Positions 24,363-32,919 of a stretch of DNA of 44,245 nt are shown in pieces. The stretch is from contig JAMPGV010000018.1 in NCBI GenBank assembly GCA_023663735.1, forward strand, positions 1 through 44,245, in the 5' to 3' direction. The position numbers were made by a program, and so were the translations under genes. The notes under the pieces were generated by a model. It had not been told where the DNA came from. It saw only the letters and a program-made list of their open reading frames with translations, and did no database searches. The stretch comes from Muribaculum sp. (GTDB lineage: Bacteria; Bacillota; Clostridia; Lachnospirales; Lachnospiraceae). Every line of letters starts with the position of its first letter. The first letter of the stretch is position 1.

Positions 24363-25133
24363 TCATACCGCCGGATATCTCGCAATCCGCAGCAGCACGC
24401 AGATCAAATAGAGCAGCAGCAAATGCACGGGATAAAATCCGTAGAAGAAGAACTTGGAAGACACCCCTTTCCTGCCCCGGTAGCACGCCAGCGCCAGAAA
24501 CGCCGGCAGCGCGACAATTTCTCCCAGAAGCGCCACGAAGGCCGCATATCCCAGCATCAGCTCCAGCGCGAGGTTCCTGCGCGCCAAATACATCACCAGA
24601 ATACAGGCCACGCCGCGCCAGTCATAGTCCGTGCGGAGCCATGCGGCAAGCCCCATCGCCGCGCCGATGATCCCCGCTTTCAGAACCGTTCCGAGCAAGG
24701 CGGACAAGGCCGTCGCCTCCCTTCCCCTCTGCCGCCGCTCCAGACCATCCAGCGCCGTGACCGCCACCAGCCCGATAAACAATGTGAAAAACACATTTTG
24801 ATAGCCCAATTCCAGCACCTTGCTGGAAAACGCCAGATCAAACGGAATCTCGCTGAGCAGGGCAAACGCTCCCAGCCTCGCCGCATATTTCCACCGGCTT
24901 CTGGTGCGCTCCGCCCCTTCCACCAGCAGGAAGCAATAAATGGGAAACGCAATGCGCCCGATCTGACGCATTGCGTTATATAACAGATAAACCTCCTGCC
25001 CCGCCCCGGCACGCAGCATACGCACCAGCACCGTCGCGGCGATATGATCGATCAGCATGGTGGCCACGGCGAACAGTTTCAGCACGCCGGCGCTGACGCC
25101 CTTCGGCGTGTTTTGTAGAGTCTCCGTTTCCAT
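24363..25133 (-). CDS. TraX-family membrane protein
   Basis: This 256-residue protein has about seven hydrophobic segments. LKLFAVATMLIDHIAATVL near the N-terminus and GRIAFPIYCFLLVEGAERTR are the hallmarks of TraX, first known as the F-pilin N-acetylase. Chromosomal members in Firmicutes are common and of unknown role, often considered envelope acyltransferases. No pilin or conjugation gene is near, so a plasmid role is unlikely. The ribosome site is AGGAGAG with somewhat long spacing. It lies downstream of an OmpR-family gene, separated by 123 bases containing a 21-bp duplication. Confidence 0.85.
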   Translation of the reverse strand: METETLQNTPKGVSAGVLKLFAVATMLIDHIAATVLVRMLRAGAGQEVYLLYNAMRQIGRIAFPIYCFLLVEGAERTRSRWKYAARLGAFALLSEIPFDLAFSSKVLELGYQNVFFTLFIGLVAVTALDGLERRQRGREATALSALLGTVLKAGIIGAAMGLAAWLRTDYDWRGVACILVMYLARRNLALELMLGYAAFVALLGEIVALPAFLALACYRGRKGVSSKFFFYGFYPVHLLLLYLICVLLRIARYPAV

Positions 25134-25196
25134 TTTTCTCTTTCTCTCCTGCCTCTTCCTATCTTTTACGCTTCTGCCTATCTTTTGTCTATCTGA

Positions 25197-25238
25197 TTCC
25201 TATCTCAAACTCCCATTTTCCTATCTCAAACTCCCATT
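25197..25238. repeat. 21-bp perfect tandem duplication
   Basis: Two identical adjacent copies of a 21-bp unit, beginning TTCCTATCTC and ending AACTCCCATT, lie between the OmpR-family gene and traX. Confidence 0.95.
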
Positions 25239-25256
25239 GCAAAATGCTCGATCGGT

Positions 25257-25955
25257 TCATCCTACTTTATAGCCGATTCCCCACACCACTTTCAGATAAT
25301 AGGGTTCCTTGGGGTTGCGCTCGATTTTCTCTCTGATATGGCGGATGTGAACCGCGATGGTATTGTCCGCCCCGATAGCCTGCATATGCCAGATGGACTC
25401 ATAGATCTGGCTGATGGACAGCACCCTTCCCCGCTCCTGCACCAGCAGCTTGAGAATCTTGTATTCGATGGGCGTGAGCTTGACCTCTCTGCCGTCCACA
25501 GTCACCCTCCTGCACATGTCGTTGATTTCCAGCCCGTCCACCTTATAAATCCTGTTGATATTGCTGCGCACATTTTTCAGCTGCTGGTAACGACGCAGCT
25601 GCCCTTTGATCCGAGCCAGCAGTTCCAGCGGATTGCAGTCTGCCATCACATAGTCGTCCGCCCCTGCGTTGAGCGCCATGATCTTGGCGGCCTCCGCCCC
25701 CTGGGCCGAAACCACCACGATCGGGATGCTGCTCTCTCTGCGGATATGCGCCAGCACTTCCACCCCGTTGCACCAGTCTTTTCCGGAGAGTTCCACATCC
25801 GTCAGCACCAAATGCATCCGCCCCTCCCGCAGGAGCCTGAAAAGCTCCTCCAGCGTGGCCGCCACCTTCACCTGCATTCCCTCCCCGGCGAGAAGCGGCC
25901 GCATCTTCTCCGAAATTCCGGTGTTGTCATTGTATATTACGATGTTCCTCTCCAT
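25257..25955 (-). CDS. OmpR/PhoB-family regulator with atypical receiver
   Basis: This 232-residue regulator has an N-terminal receiver (about 1-120) and a C-terminal OmpR winged helix (about 135-230, with LTPIEYKILKLLVQERGRVL and HIRHIREKIERNPKEPYYLK). The phospho-site Asp53 in VLTDVEL is present. However, the acidic pair is Asn9-Asp10 instead of two acids, and the conserved Thr/Ser-Lys-Pro motif (normally YITKPF) reads YVMADC. Thus the conserved Lys is Ala105. Such receivers are often regulated without phosphorylation. No kinase gene is near. It may autoregulate through an 11-bp tandem array upstream. Start 25955 has AAGGG and GAGGTG upstream. Confidence 0.88.
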   Translation of the reverse strand: MERNIVIYNDNTGISEKMRPLLAGEGMQVKVAATLEELFRLLREGRMHLVLTDVELSGKDWCNGVEVLAHIRRESSIPIVVVSAQGAEAAKIMALNAGADDYVMADCNPLELLARIKGQLRRYQQLKNVRSNINRIYKVDGLEINDMCRRVTVDGREVKLTPIEYKILKLLVQERGRVLSISQIYESIWHMQAIGADNTIAVHIRHIREKIERNPKEPYYLKVVWGIGYKVG

Positions 25956-25998
25956 GTCCCTTCACCTCATTTTAGCAAAATTCCACCGCCTGCACAAT

Positions 25999-26007
25999 AG
26001 GATAGCA
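25999..26007 (-). promoter_or_regulatory. candidate extended -10 promoter of OmpR-family gene
   Basis: Minus-strand TGC TATCCT with the same flanking AGAACCTGC as the GH43 promoter. The -35 is weak (AGTGAA at 26022-26027). It lies between the 11-bp array and the start codon. Confidence 0.45.
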
Positions 26008-26038
26008 GGTTCTGCCTTATTTTCACTTTATTTTGGCT

Positions 26039-26159
26039 CCCTTTAATCCGTCTCTAATTCGGCTTTAATTTCGCTTTAATCCATCTTAAATTTAGCTTTA
26101 ACTCGGTTTTCATTCAGCTTTTATGCGGCTTTCTCGCAGCTTCCACGCGGCTCCGATTC
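26039..26159. repeat. 11-bp tandem array, 11 units, upstream of OmpR-family gene
   Basis: Eleven contiguous 11-bp units follow the consensus RGCTTTAATTC (plus strand), or GAATTAAAGCY on the gene strand. Units nearest the gene are the best conserved (CCCTTTAATCC, GGCTTTAATTT, CGCTTTAATCC); the distal three are GC-richer and diverged. The period equals about one helical turn, so all A/T tracts face the same side of DNA. No open frame is supported here. Confidence 0.85.
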
Positions 26160-26264
26160 CGCGATTGCAGAACAATGCCTTTCTTTCCTTTATAATAAGT
26201 CTAGCAAAGGCCTGCATATTTTTTGCAAAATAAATATTAATTTTTTATAAACTGACAAATCCCG

Positions 26265-26304
26265 CAAAAAATCCCCTCTATCTATAAGACGTCATAGAGG
26301 GGAT
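26265..26304 (-). terminator. terminator downstream of truA operon
   Basis: ATCCCCTCTAT and ATAGAGGGGAT form an 11-bp perfect stem (26271-26281 with 26294-26304), followed on the minus strand by six T residues. It ends the clpX-engB-truA transcription direction. Confidence 0.85.
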
Positions 26305-26324
26305 AAAAGTTTCGGAACGGATTA

Positions 26325-26380
26325 ATTTTATTTGATTTTATTTGATTTTATTTATTTACTTTTATTTATCTGATTTTATG
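26325..26380. repeat. AT-rich 10-bp tandem repeat after truA
   Basis: Three 10-bp units of ATTTTATTTG type, then degenerate copies, lie between the truA stop and the terminator. Confidence 0.7.
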
Positions 26381-26404
26381 CATCTTATCGATCAGGTTGG
26401 GGAG

Positions 26405-27142
26405 TCAATAATATACTTCCACCAGAACCAGTCCTTTCGCGGGAAGCAGCGGTCCGGCCTGTGCCCGGTCTCCTGCCACGAGCAGATCCGCCATGCTCTC
26501 CGGCGTCCGCTTTCCCATGCCGACCTCCAGAAGCGTCCCCATGAGAATCCGGATCATATGGTGCAGAAAACCGTTCCCTTTCAACGAAACACAGAGCAGA
26601 CTGCCCTCTTGGTCAATCCGGATCTCATCGATTCTGCGCACCGTGGATTTCTTGGACTTCTTGGCGGAGGTGAAGCTCTTGAAATCGTGTTCCCCCAGCA
26701 GAATCCGCGCCGCCCGCCGCATGGCGTCCACGTCGAGCCGCTCCGGAACCTCCAAGGCATACCGTCTGCGGAACACGTCCCGGATCCCGCTGTTGACAAT
26801 CCGATATTCATAGTGCTTGCCGCGGGCGTTCAAGCGGCTGTGAAATCTGGGAGAGACCTCGCAAAGCTCCGTCACCGCGATATCCTCCGGCAGATACCGG
26901 TTGATATAGGAGAGCATCTCCTCCTCGGACAGACTGCATTCCGTGTGGAAATTGGCCACCTGCCCCAGCGCATGGACGCCTGCGTCCGTCCTGCCGCTTC
27001 CAGTCAACTCCACTCTTTCCCCGCACATTCTGGAGAGCAGCGTCTCAAGCTTCCCCTGTATCGTATTGTCCGTGGAACCCTGCCGCTGCCATCCCTGATA
27101 TCTTGTTCCTTCATACTGCAGCCGCATCCTGATATTACGCAT
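26405..27142 (-). CDS. truA: tRNA pseudouridine synthase A
   Basis: TruA makes pseudouridine at positions 38-40 of many tRNA anticodon arms. The 245-residue protein has catalytic Asp53 in GSGRTDAGVHA and later motifs HYEYRI, DFKSFTSA and NGFLHHMIRI. I chose ATG 27142, which has GGGGGAGG just upstream, over the longer start at 27172. It overlaps the AI-2E-family gene by eight bases, so it is cotranscribed with it. Length and motifs are normal for bacterial TruA. A terminator follows about 100 bases downstream. Confidence 0.96.
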   Translation of the reverse strand: MRNIRMRLQYEGTRYQGWQRQGSTDNTIQGKLETLLSRMCGERVELTGSGRTDAGVHALGQVANFHTECSLSEEEMLSYINRYLPEDIAVTELCEVSPRFHSRLNARGKHYEYRIVNSGIRDVFRRRYALEVPERLDVDAMRRAARILLGEHDFKSFTSAKKSKKSTVRRIDEIRIDQEGSLLCVSLKGNGFLHHMIRILMGTLLEVGMGKRTPESMADLLVAGDRAQAGPLLPAKGLVLVEVYY

Positions 27143-28310
27143 GAGGCCTCCCCCTGTCACGGCTTCCCGCATCCGGCAGGTCTTTCAAATCTTCCTGCTC
27201 CAATTTGCGGAAGCGGTTCAGGCCGTTGATCAAAATCAAAATACTGTTCTTTGTGGTGTCAAAAGCGCCTTCCTTATACATGGTATACACGATCAGGCCG
27301 AGCGGCACCGCCACAATCATTCCGACCACACCGCCCAGCCGATAACCGATATAGAGGAGAAAGAGCGTGGGAATCGGCGCAACGCCGATGGATTCCCCCA
27401 CGATTCTGGGCTGGATGATCTGCCTTGCAAGCTGTCCCACGCCCCAGATCACCAAAAGCCCCACGGCCATCTTATAATCCGCACTCAAAATCTTTAAAAC
27501 CGCCCAAGGCACCAGCACCGTACCCGTCCCGAAAAAAGGGATAAAATCCAAAAACGCAATCAAAAAAGCGATCAACAGTACATAATCCACCTGCAGCAGC
27601 GCCAGACCGATGACCAGCAGCAGATACATCCACAATTCAATCCGAAGCTGCGCCTTGAGGTAACCGCCCACCGCCTTCACCAGACTGCGCTTGATGATTC
27701 GGTACTGTTTCTGCACGGCGCTGGGCATCACCCGCCCGAACCACAGCGTAATCTGGTTGCGCTCCGCCACGAACAGATAGGCGGAGAGCATGGCCATGAT
27801 GATCCCGATCAAAATGGACGGAAGCTGCTTGGCAAAATTCCCCACCGCCGCGATGGTGGGCATACTCACGCTTCCCATAAGATCGCCCAGAAACGTGTTG
27901 ATCTCATCGCCCACACCCGACAGCCTCTGCTTGAGATCCTGCGGCAGACGATTATATATGACGCTGAAATTCTCGGAGATCTCCCGGAAATCTTCCTCCG
28001 CGTTCTCCCACATGTCCGGAAGGGCGTTCACCAGCCCTACCGCCTCCTTGGCGAGCTTCCCGCCCACCAGATAAAGCACCAGCACCACCACGCCGATTAC
28101 GGACACGATCACCACCGCACTGCCCGCTTTCCGCTTGATCTTCAGTTTGGATTCAAAAAAATGTACCAGAGGCCCGGCGATCCACGCGATAATCCAACCC
28201 GCCACAAAGGGTGCAAAAAACACGAGCAGTTTGGGCGCAAGAAAGATCACCGCCAGAAAGATCACCACCGAAACCGCCAGATTAGTCAACGCTTTCAGGT
28301 ACTTTTTCAT
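27135..28310 (-). CDS. AI-2E-family (PerM/YdjX-like) membrane transporter
   Basis: This 391-residue membrane protein belongs to the AI-2E transporter (formerly UPF0118/PerM) family. An N-terminal pair of helices (LAVSVVIFLAVIFLAPKLLV; FVAGWIIAWIAGPLVHFF) is followed by an extracellular helical hairpin and a C-terminal bundle of about five helices with FLDFIPFFGTGTVLVPW and GESIGVAPIPTLFLLYIGYR, the conserved family signatures. Members export autoinducer-2 or Na+ and others are uncharacterised, so the substrate is not known. The start overlaps the engB stop by four bases, placing it in a tight operon with engB and truA. Confidence 0.88.
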   Translation of the reverse strand: MKKYLKALTNLAVSVVIFLAVIFLAPKLLVFFAPFVAGWIIAWIAGPLVHFFESKLKIKRKAGSAVVIVSVIGVVVLVLYLVGGKLAKEAVGLVNALPDMWENAEEDFREISENFSVIYNRLPQDLKQRLSGVGDEINTFLGDLMGSVSMPTIAAVGNFAKQLPSILIGIIMAMLSAYLFVAERNQITLWFGRVMPSAVQKQYRIIKRSLVKAVGGYLKAQLRIELWMYLLLVIGLALLQVDYVLLIAFLIAFLDFIPFFGTGTVLVPWAVLKILSADYKMAVGLLVIWGVGQLARQIIQPRIVGESIGVAPIPTLFLLYIGYRLGGVVGMIVAVPLGLIVYTMYKEGAFDTTKNSILILINGLNRFRKLEQEDLKDLPDAGSRDRGRPHA

Positions 28311-28900
28311 AGATCCGCCTCCACAAAACCATCCAAAATTTCGTATAGTTCGTCCCTGCCCTGCTTCGTCTCGGCGGAAAACGGGATGATGACGGTATCG
28401 CCGCCCGCTTTCAGTGTGGTGCGGATCAATTTCAGCTGCCGCTCCACCTGACTCCGCTTGATCTTGTCCAGCTTCGTGGCAATGAGTATCGGCTGATACC
28501 CATGGCGTCTGATCCAGTCATACATGACCACATCGTTCGTACCCGGCTCGTGCCGGATATCAATGAGCAGGAACACACATTTTAACTGCTTTGACTTGTA
28601 GAGATAGTTCTCAACCATCTTCCCCCACTGTGCTTTCACCTTCTCGTTGGCTTTGGCATAGCCGTATCCCGGCAGATCTACCAGATAAATGGCTTGATTG
28701 ATGTGATAGAAATTGATGGTCTGCGTCTTGCCCGGCTGCGAGCTGGTGCGCGCCAACGATTTGCGGTTCATCAGCGCATTAATTAAAGAAGATTTCCCCA
28801 CGTTGCTTTTGCCCGCGAACGCTACCTCGGGGTGGACATTCTCGGGCAATTTACTGGTGACGCCGCACACGGTCTCCAGATTTACTGTTTTGATAATCAT
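28307..28900 (-). CDS. engB: ribosome biogenesis GTPase EngB/YsxC
   Basis: This 197-residue GTPase is essential in many bacteria and acts in assembly of the large ribosomal subunit. G1 is GKSNVGKSS (30-38), the switch region contains [13 protein letters not shown]3 is DLPGYGYA and G4 is TKLDK. Length is normal for YsxC. It overlaps clpX by four bases upstream and the AI-2E gene by four bases downstream, so it is within one transcription unit. The clpX-engB neighbourhood is widely conserved in Firmicutes, which supports the assignment. Confidence 0.97.
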   Translation of the reverse strand: MIIKTVNLETVCGVTSKLPENVHPEVAFAGKSNVGKSSLINALMNRKSLARTSSQPGKTQTINFYHINQAIYLVDLPGYGYAKANEKVKAQWGKMVENYLYKSKQLKCVFLLIDIRHEPGTNDVVMYDWIRRHGYQPILIATKLDKIKRSQVERQLKLIRTTLKAGGDTVIIPFSAETKQGRDELYEILDGFVEADL

Positions 28901-30144
28901 GCCGGCTCTCTGCGGACAGTCAGGGGATTTCCTCCCTCCACAGCCTCCTTCGTAATGATACAGGACTCGATGCTGTCGTCGGAGGGAATCTCATACATAA
29001 TATCCATCATGATGCTCTCCATGATGGAACGCAGCCCTCTGGCGCCCGTCTTCCTCTCAAAAGCCTGATCCGCAATCGCCGAGATCGCCTCCTGATCGAA
29101 AGTCAGTTCCACTTCGTCCATGTCAAAAAGCTTCTGATACTGCTTGATCAAAGCGTTTTTCGGCTCCTTTAAGATCCGCACGAGCGCTTCCCGGTCAAGC
29201 CCTTCCAGCGACACACAGATGGGAACTCTTCCCACAAACTCCGGAATCAGGCCGAATTTCACCAGATCCTGCGCCGTCACTTCCTTGAGCAGCTCGCTGC
29301 TCTCCTTCGTGGACTTGGCGGTAAGTTCCGTGTTAAAACCGATGGACTTTCTGTCCAGTCTGGTCTCGATGATTTTCTCCAACCCGTCAAAAGCGCCTCC
29401 GCAGATAAAGAGAATATTGGAGGTGTCCACCTGAATCAGCTCCTGATGGGGATGTTTTCTGCCCCCCTGAGGCGGCACGCTGGCCACGGTTCCCTCAATA
29501 ATCTTGAGCAGAGCCTGCTGTACGCCCTCCCCGGACACATCTCTTGTGATGGACACATTCTCGCCCTTCTTGGTAATCTTGTCGATCTCGTCAATATAGA
29601 TAATGCCGTACTGCGCTCTCTCCACATCATAATCCGCCGCCTGAATCAGCTTTAAGAGAATGTTTTCCACATCTTCCCCGACATAACCCGCCTCGGTCAG
29701 CGTGGTGGCGTCCGCGATGGCGAAAGGCACATTGATAATCTTCGCCAGCGTCTGCGCCAGATAGGTCTTGCCGGAACCGGTGGGACCCACCATGATGATA
29801 TTGCTCTTCTGCAGCTCCACGTCGTCCAGATCCTTGGGCGCCGTCACACGCTTGTAATGATTATAAACTGCCACGGACAGAGCCTTTTTGGCCGCCTCCT
29901 GACCGATGACATACTCATCCAAAAAGGTTTTGATCTCCCGCGGCTTCAGCACGTTGATCTCGGTGCGCTGCGCCTCTTCCTCTTCCTCGTCCTCCAGTTC
30001 CTCCTCCAGAATATCCGCGCAGATGTCCACGCATTCATCGCAGATATACACGCCCGCAGGTCCTGCGATCAGCTTGCGCACCTGCCCTTGGGCCTTGTTG
30101 CAAAAGGAACATCTGATACTGTTGTCAGTATTCTTTCCTGCCAT
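28897..30144 (-). CDS. clpX: ATP-dependent Clp protease ATP-binding subunit ClpX
   Basis: ClpX is the AAA+ unfoldase that feeds tagged substrates to ClpP. The 415-residue protein has an N-terminal zinc finger with Cys12, Cys15 and the later CDEC pair. The AAA+ core has Walker A GPTGSGKT near residue 115, Walker [11 protein letters not shown] and sensor arginine regions. The IGF-type loop for ClpP contact is not as plain as in E. coli, but family members vary there. It follows clpP by 66 bases on the same strand and overlaps engB. ATG 30144 and overall length match the family. Confidence 0.97.
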   Translation of the reverse strand: MAGKNTDNSIRCSFCNKAQGQVRKLIAGPAGVYICDECVDICADILEEELEDEEEEEAQRTEINVLKPREIKTFLDEYVIGQEAAKKALSVAVYNHYKRVTAPKDLDDVELQKSNIIMVGPTGSGKTYLAQTLAKIINVPFAIADATTLTEAGYVGEDVENILLKLIQAADYDVERAQYGIIYIDEIDKITKKGENVSITRDVSGEGVQQALLKIIEGTVASVPPQGGRKHPHQELIQVDTSNILFICGGAFDGLEKIIETRLDRKSIGFNTELTAKSTKESSELLKEVTAQDLVKFGLIPEFVGRVPICVSLEGLDREALVRILKEPKNALIKQYQKLFDMDEVELTFDQEAISAIADQAFERKTGARGLRSIMESIMMDIMYEIPSDDSIESCIITKEAVEGGNPLTVRREPA

Positions 30145-30210
30145 AATTTGCTCCTGTCTTTTCTACTTTTCCTCCGGAAAGATCCGGCTTTGTCCGGCGC
30201 GCCCCGTCCG

Positions 30211-30810
30211 TCAATTCTCGTCCTGCGGCGCGTGGAAGGTGAGTACCTTGTCGATCAGCCCGTACTCGCGAGCCTCCTCCGCACTCTTCCAGTTGTCGCG
30301 CTCCGTATCCGCACAGATCGTCTCGTAATCCCGGCCCGTGTTCTCCGCCAGCATACGGTTCAGCTTTTCTTTGGTGCGCAGAATATGCTTTGCCGCGATC
30401 TCGATCTCCGTGGCCTGCCCCTGCGTGCCGCCCAAGGGCTGATGGATCATCACTTCCGCGTTGGGGAGCGCATACCGCTTGCCCTTCGCTCCGCCGGCCA
30501 GAAGAAAGGCCCCCATGCTGGCTGCCATTCCGATACAGACAGTGGACACGTCGCATTTGATATATTTCATGGTATCATAAATCGCCATACCCGCGGTCAC
30601 GCTGCCTCCGGGACTGTTGATATACAGATGAATATCTTTCTCGGGATCCTCCGCCTCCAGAAACAAAAGCTGCGCCACCACCAGACTGGCCGTGGTCTCG
30701 TTGACTTCCTCGCCGAGAATAATGATCCTGTCCTTCAAAAGTCTGGAATAAATATCGTAAGACCGCTCGCCTTTGCTGGTCTGCTCAACGACGTAAGGTA
30801 CTAAACTCAT
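30211..30810 (-). CDS. clpP: ATP-dependent Clp protease proteolytic subunit ClpP
   Basis: ClpP forms the barrel-shaped serine peptidase that partners ClpX. The 199-residue protein has the catalytic triad Ser98 (GMAASMGAF), His123 (MIHQP) and Asp172 (ADTERDNW). The conserved [10 protein letters not shown] oxyanion loop is intact. The N-terminus [16 protein letters not shown] is the usual form and would be processed. It lies between tig and clpX, the common tig-clpP-clpX arrangement. A good promoter at 30885-30913 precedes it. Confidence 0.97.
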   Translation of the reverse strand: MSLVPYVVEQTSKGERSYDIYSRLLKDRIIILGEEVNETTASLVVAQLLFLEAEDPEKDIHLYINSPGGSVTAGMAIYDTMKYIKCDVSTVCIGMAASMGAFLLAGGAKGKRYALPNAEVMIHQPLGGTQGQATEIEIAAKHILRTKEKLNRMLAENTGRDYETICADTERDNWKSAEEAREYGLIDKVLTFHAPQDEN

Positions 30811-30884
30811 TGTCTTTCCTCCTGTCTGCGGAATGCCTTTCTAGTATTCCCGTTTTATTTGCCGATTTTACTTGCATCTTTACC

Positions 30885-30913
30885 ATTTTATTCCACCGTA
30901 TACATTTTTTCAA
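30885..30913 (-). promoter_or_regulatory. clpP promoter
   Basis: Minus-strand TTGAAA (30908-30913), 17-base spacer, TAAAAT (30885-30890), about 75 bases before the clpP start. No clear CtsR operator (GGTCAAANANGGTCAAA type) was seen next to it. Confidence 0.65.
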
Positions 30914-30964
30914 TGGAACAAAAGCAGATTTCATAAAAAGTTAAGACCTGCGGGAATGCCGTTC

Positions 30965-32296
30965 TCACTCTGCGTCCGCTTCCTTCTTCTTAGCTCTGGA
31001 CTTGGAAGCTTTCTCCTCCTTGGCGTTCTCCACTACAAATTCTACCGCCTTCTTGATGCAGATATCCTCCCTGACCTGCTTCGCGCCGCTCTCGCCCAGC
31101 ATCTCTTTCACCTTGTCGGGTTCCAGCTGGTACGCCTCGCCCATGGTCTTGATCTCCTCCTCAAACTCCTCGTCGGACACCTCCATCTTCTCGGCAGCCG
31201 CAACCGCCTCCAGCACCAGACGGGACTGGATCCGCTTCAACGCCTGCGGCTTTACCTGCTCGAGCATCGCATCGGACGTCATGCCCGTAAACTGCATATA
31301 CTGTTCCATGGACAGACCCTGCATACGGATTCTCTGGGCGAACTCATCCAGCATCTGTCTCTGCTGGGTGTCGAGCATCGCGTCGGGAATCTCCATCTTG
31401 GCGTCCTCGATCACCGCGTCGATGGCAGCTTCCTCCTTGGCGTCCTTCGCCGCAGACGCTTTCCGCTCGGCCAGTTTGCGCTTCACATCCTCGCGGTACT
31501 CCGCCATGGTATCAAACTCGGATACCTCGCTTGCAAACTCATCGTCCAGATCGGGAAGGATTTTCTCTTTGATCTCTTTCACCGTACACTTGAACACCGC
31601 GGGCTTTCCTGCCAGTTCCTTGGCCTGATAGTCCTCGGGGAACGTCACGTTCACATCCGTCTCCTGATTCAAAACGGCGCCGATCAACGCCTCCTCAAAG
31701 CCGGGAATAAACTGGCCGGAGCCGATGGTCAGCGGGTAATTCTCGCTCTTTCCGCCCTCGAAAGCCGTACCGTCCACAAATCCCTCAAAATCAATCACCG
31801 TCATATCGCCGTCCTTCACGGCTCTGTCCTCCACATTGACCGTGCGGGCATTCGTTTCCCTCTCCCTCGCGATCTCCGCGTCCACCTCATCGTCCGTCAC
31901 AGCCAGATCAGCCGCCGGAACCTTCACGCCCTTGTATTTGCCCAGCGTTACCTCGGGCTTCAAAGCCACCTCCGCTGTAAAAATAAAAGGTTTGCCTTCC
32001 TCAATCTGCACCACTCTCACTCTGGGAGCGGACACAATATCCTCGCTGCACTCGTCCAGCGCCTTCTCATACGCCCCGGGGATCAGCTCGTTCGCCGCAT
32101 CCTCATAAAAAACCTCTTTGCCGTACATCTGCTCAATCATCTTGCGGGGCGCTTTGCCCTTGCGGAAACCGGGGATGCTGATCTTGTTCCTGTTCTGCCG
32201 ATACGCCGTCTCTATGGCCTTGTCCAGCTCCTCCGCAGGCACCTCGATCGTGAGCTTCGCCATACCTTTTTCCAATTTTTCCACCTGTAAACTCAT
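30965..32296 (-). CDS. tig: trigger factor, ribosome-associated chaperone
   Basis: This 443-residue trigger factor has the ribosome-binding tail signature PGFRKGKAPRKMIE near residues 44-57. A central FKBP-type peptidyl-prolyl isomerase domain (about 155-250) contains DMTVIDFEGFVDGTAFEGGK. A helical C-terminal chaperone arm ends in a lysine-rich tail. It binds nascent chains at the ribosome exit. AAGGAGG precedes the ATG. It is the first gene in the tig-clpP-clpX order; a promoter lies 100 bases upstream. Confidence 0.97.
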   Translation of the reverse strand: MSLQVEKLEKGMAKLTIEVPAEELDKAIETAYRQNRNKISIPGFRKGKAPRKMIEQMYGKEVFYEDAANELIPGAYEKALDECSEDIVSAPRVRVVQIEEGKPFIFTAEVALKPEVTLGKYKGVKVPAADLAVTDDEVDAEIARERETNARTVNVEDRAVKDGDMTVIDFEGFVDGTAFEGGKSENYPLTIGSGQFIPGFEEALIGAVLNQETDVNVTFPEDYQAKELAGKPAVFKCTVKEIKEKILPDLDDEFASEVSEFDTMAEYREDVKRKLAERKASAAKDAKEEAAIDAVIEDAKMEIPDAMLDTQQRQMLDEFAQRIRMQGLSMEQYMQFTGMTSDAMLEQVKPQALKRIQSRLVLEAVAAAEKMEVSDEEFEEEIKTMGEAYQLEPDKVKEMLGESGAKQVREDICIKKAVEFVVENAKEEKASKSRAKKKEADAE

Positions 32297-32398
32297 TTAC
32301 GCTTCCTCCTTCATACCTGTACCGGATCTATCTCAAATCTGCCATGGTCTGCGCAAACCCGCCCTGCAGACATCGGACATAGTCACAGTCATTTTAAC

Positions 32399-32427
32399 AT
32401 TATAACAAGTTTCCGCCGGATTTGCAA
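32399..32427 (-). promoter_or_regulatory. tig promoter
   Basis: Minus-strand TTGCAA (32422-32427), 17-base spacer and a perfect TATAAT (32399-32404), about 100 bases before tig. Confidence 0.7.
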
Positions 32428-32481
32428 GCACAGAGTCCTTTTTGAGGCATTTCACATGAAAAAGTTACCATTCTTTTTTTC

Positions 32482-32510
32482 TCATAAAAAATTTTTTCAT
32501 GCCCATACTA
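32482..32510 (+). promoter_or_regulatory. sigma-G-like promoter of spore protein gene
   Basis: CATACTA (32504-32510) matches the CATNNTA -10 of forespore sigma-G, with TCATA 17 bases upstream as a fair -35 (GHATR form). It lies before a small acid-soluble spore protein gene, the classic sigma-G target. Confidence 0.65.
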
Positions 32511-32515
32511 AGACC

Positions 32516-32547
32516 AAGATAAGCGATGAAATGTCATTTCTTATCTT
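32516..32547 (+). promoter_or_regulatory. dyad in spore-protein mRNA leader
   Basis: AAGATAAG (32516-32523) pairs with CTTATCTT (32540-32547); an inner GAAATG/CATTTC offers an alternative stem. It is just downstream of the predicted transcription start and may stabilise the spore mRNA or bind a regulator. Confidence 0.45.
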
Positions 32548-32600
32548 GAAAATAGAAAATAAAAATATGAAAAAAATTGTATTTGGAGGTGAAACAGAAA

Positions 32601-32798
32601 ATGGCAAGCAGAAGCAATAGAGTAGAAGTGCCTGAAGCAAAGGCAGCTATGGATCGTTTCAAGACTGAGGTTGCATCCGAGCTGGGTGTAAACCTGAAGG
32701 ATGGTTACAATGGCGACCTGACTTCCAAGGAGGCCGGTTCCATCGGCGGTGAGATGGTACGTCGTATGATCAAGAAGCAGGAAGAGAGCATGAAATAA
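32601..32798 (+). CDS. alpha/beta-type small acid-soluble spore protein
   Basis: This 65-residue protein coats and protects spore DNA. The family motifs are present: an N-terminal segment EAKAAMDRFKTEVASELGV, and the second conserved block LTSKEAGSIGGEMVRRMIKK. The germination-protease cleavage site is expected at the T-E-V-A-S-E segment. ATG 32601 with GGAGGTG upstream is chosen over the earlier start at 32577. It has a sigma-G-type promoter and a strong terminator, so it is a single-gene unit. It is the clearest evidence in the window that the organism makes spores. Confidence 0.95.
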   Translation: MASRSNRVEVPEAKAAMDRFKTEVASELGVNLKDGYNGDLTSKEAGSIGGEMVRRMIKKQEESMK

Positions 32799-32815
32799 AA
32801 GGCTCCCCGCAGCGA

Positions 32816-32850
32816 GAGGCAGGTTTGCAGACGCAGACCTGCCTCTTTTT
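32816..32850 (+). terminator. terminator of spore protein gene
   Basis: GAGGCAGGT...ACCTGCCTC stem with inner TGC/GCA pairing, followed by TTTTT. It ends 50 bases after the spore-protein stop. Confidence 0.9.
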
Positions 32851-32919
32851 GCCGCAGGCCGCATACTATAAAGAAAACAAATCCCCTGTGGGCGTCCGCC
32901 CGCAGACAAAAGGAAAACC

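Noticed and set aside
26039-26159. CRISPR-like array
   Set aside because: Units are 11 bp and contiguous without spacers; no cas genes are present.
30872-32290. 472-codon open frame on the plus strand
   Set aside because: Antisense to tig; Leu/His/Arg-rich composition and no supporting context.
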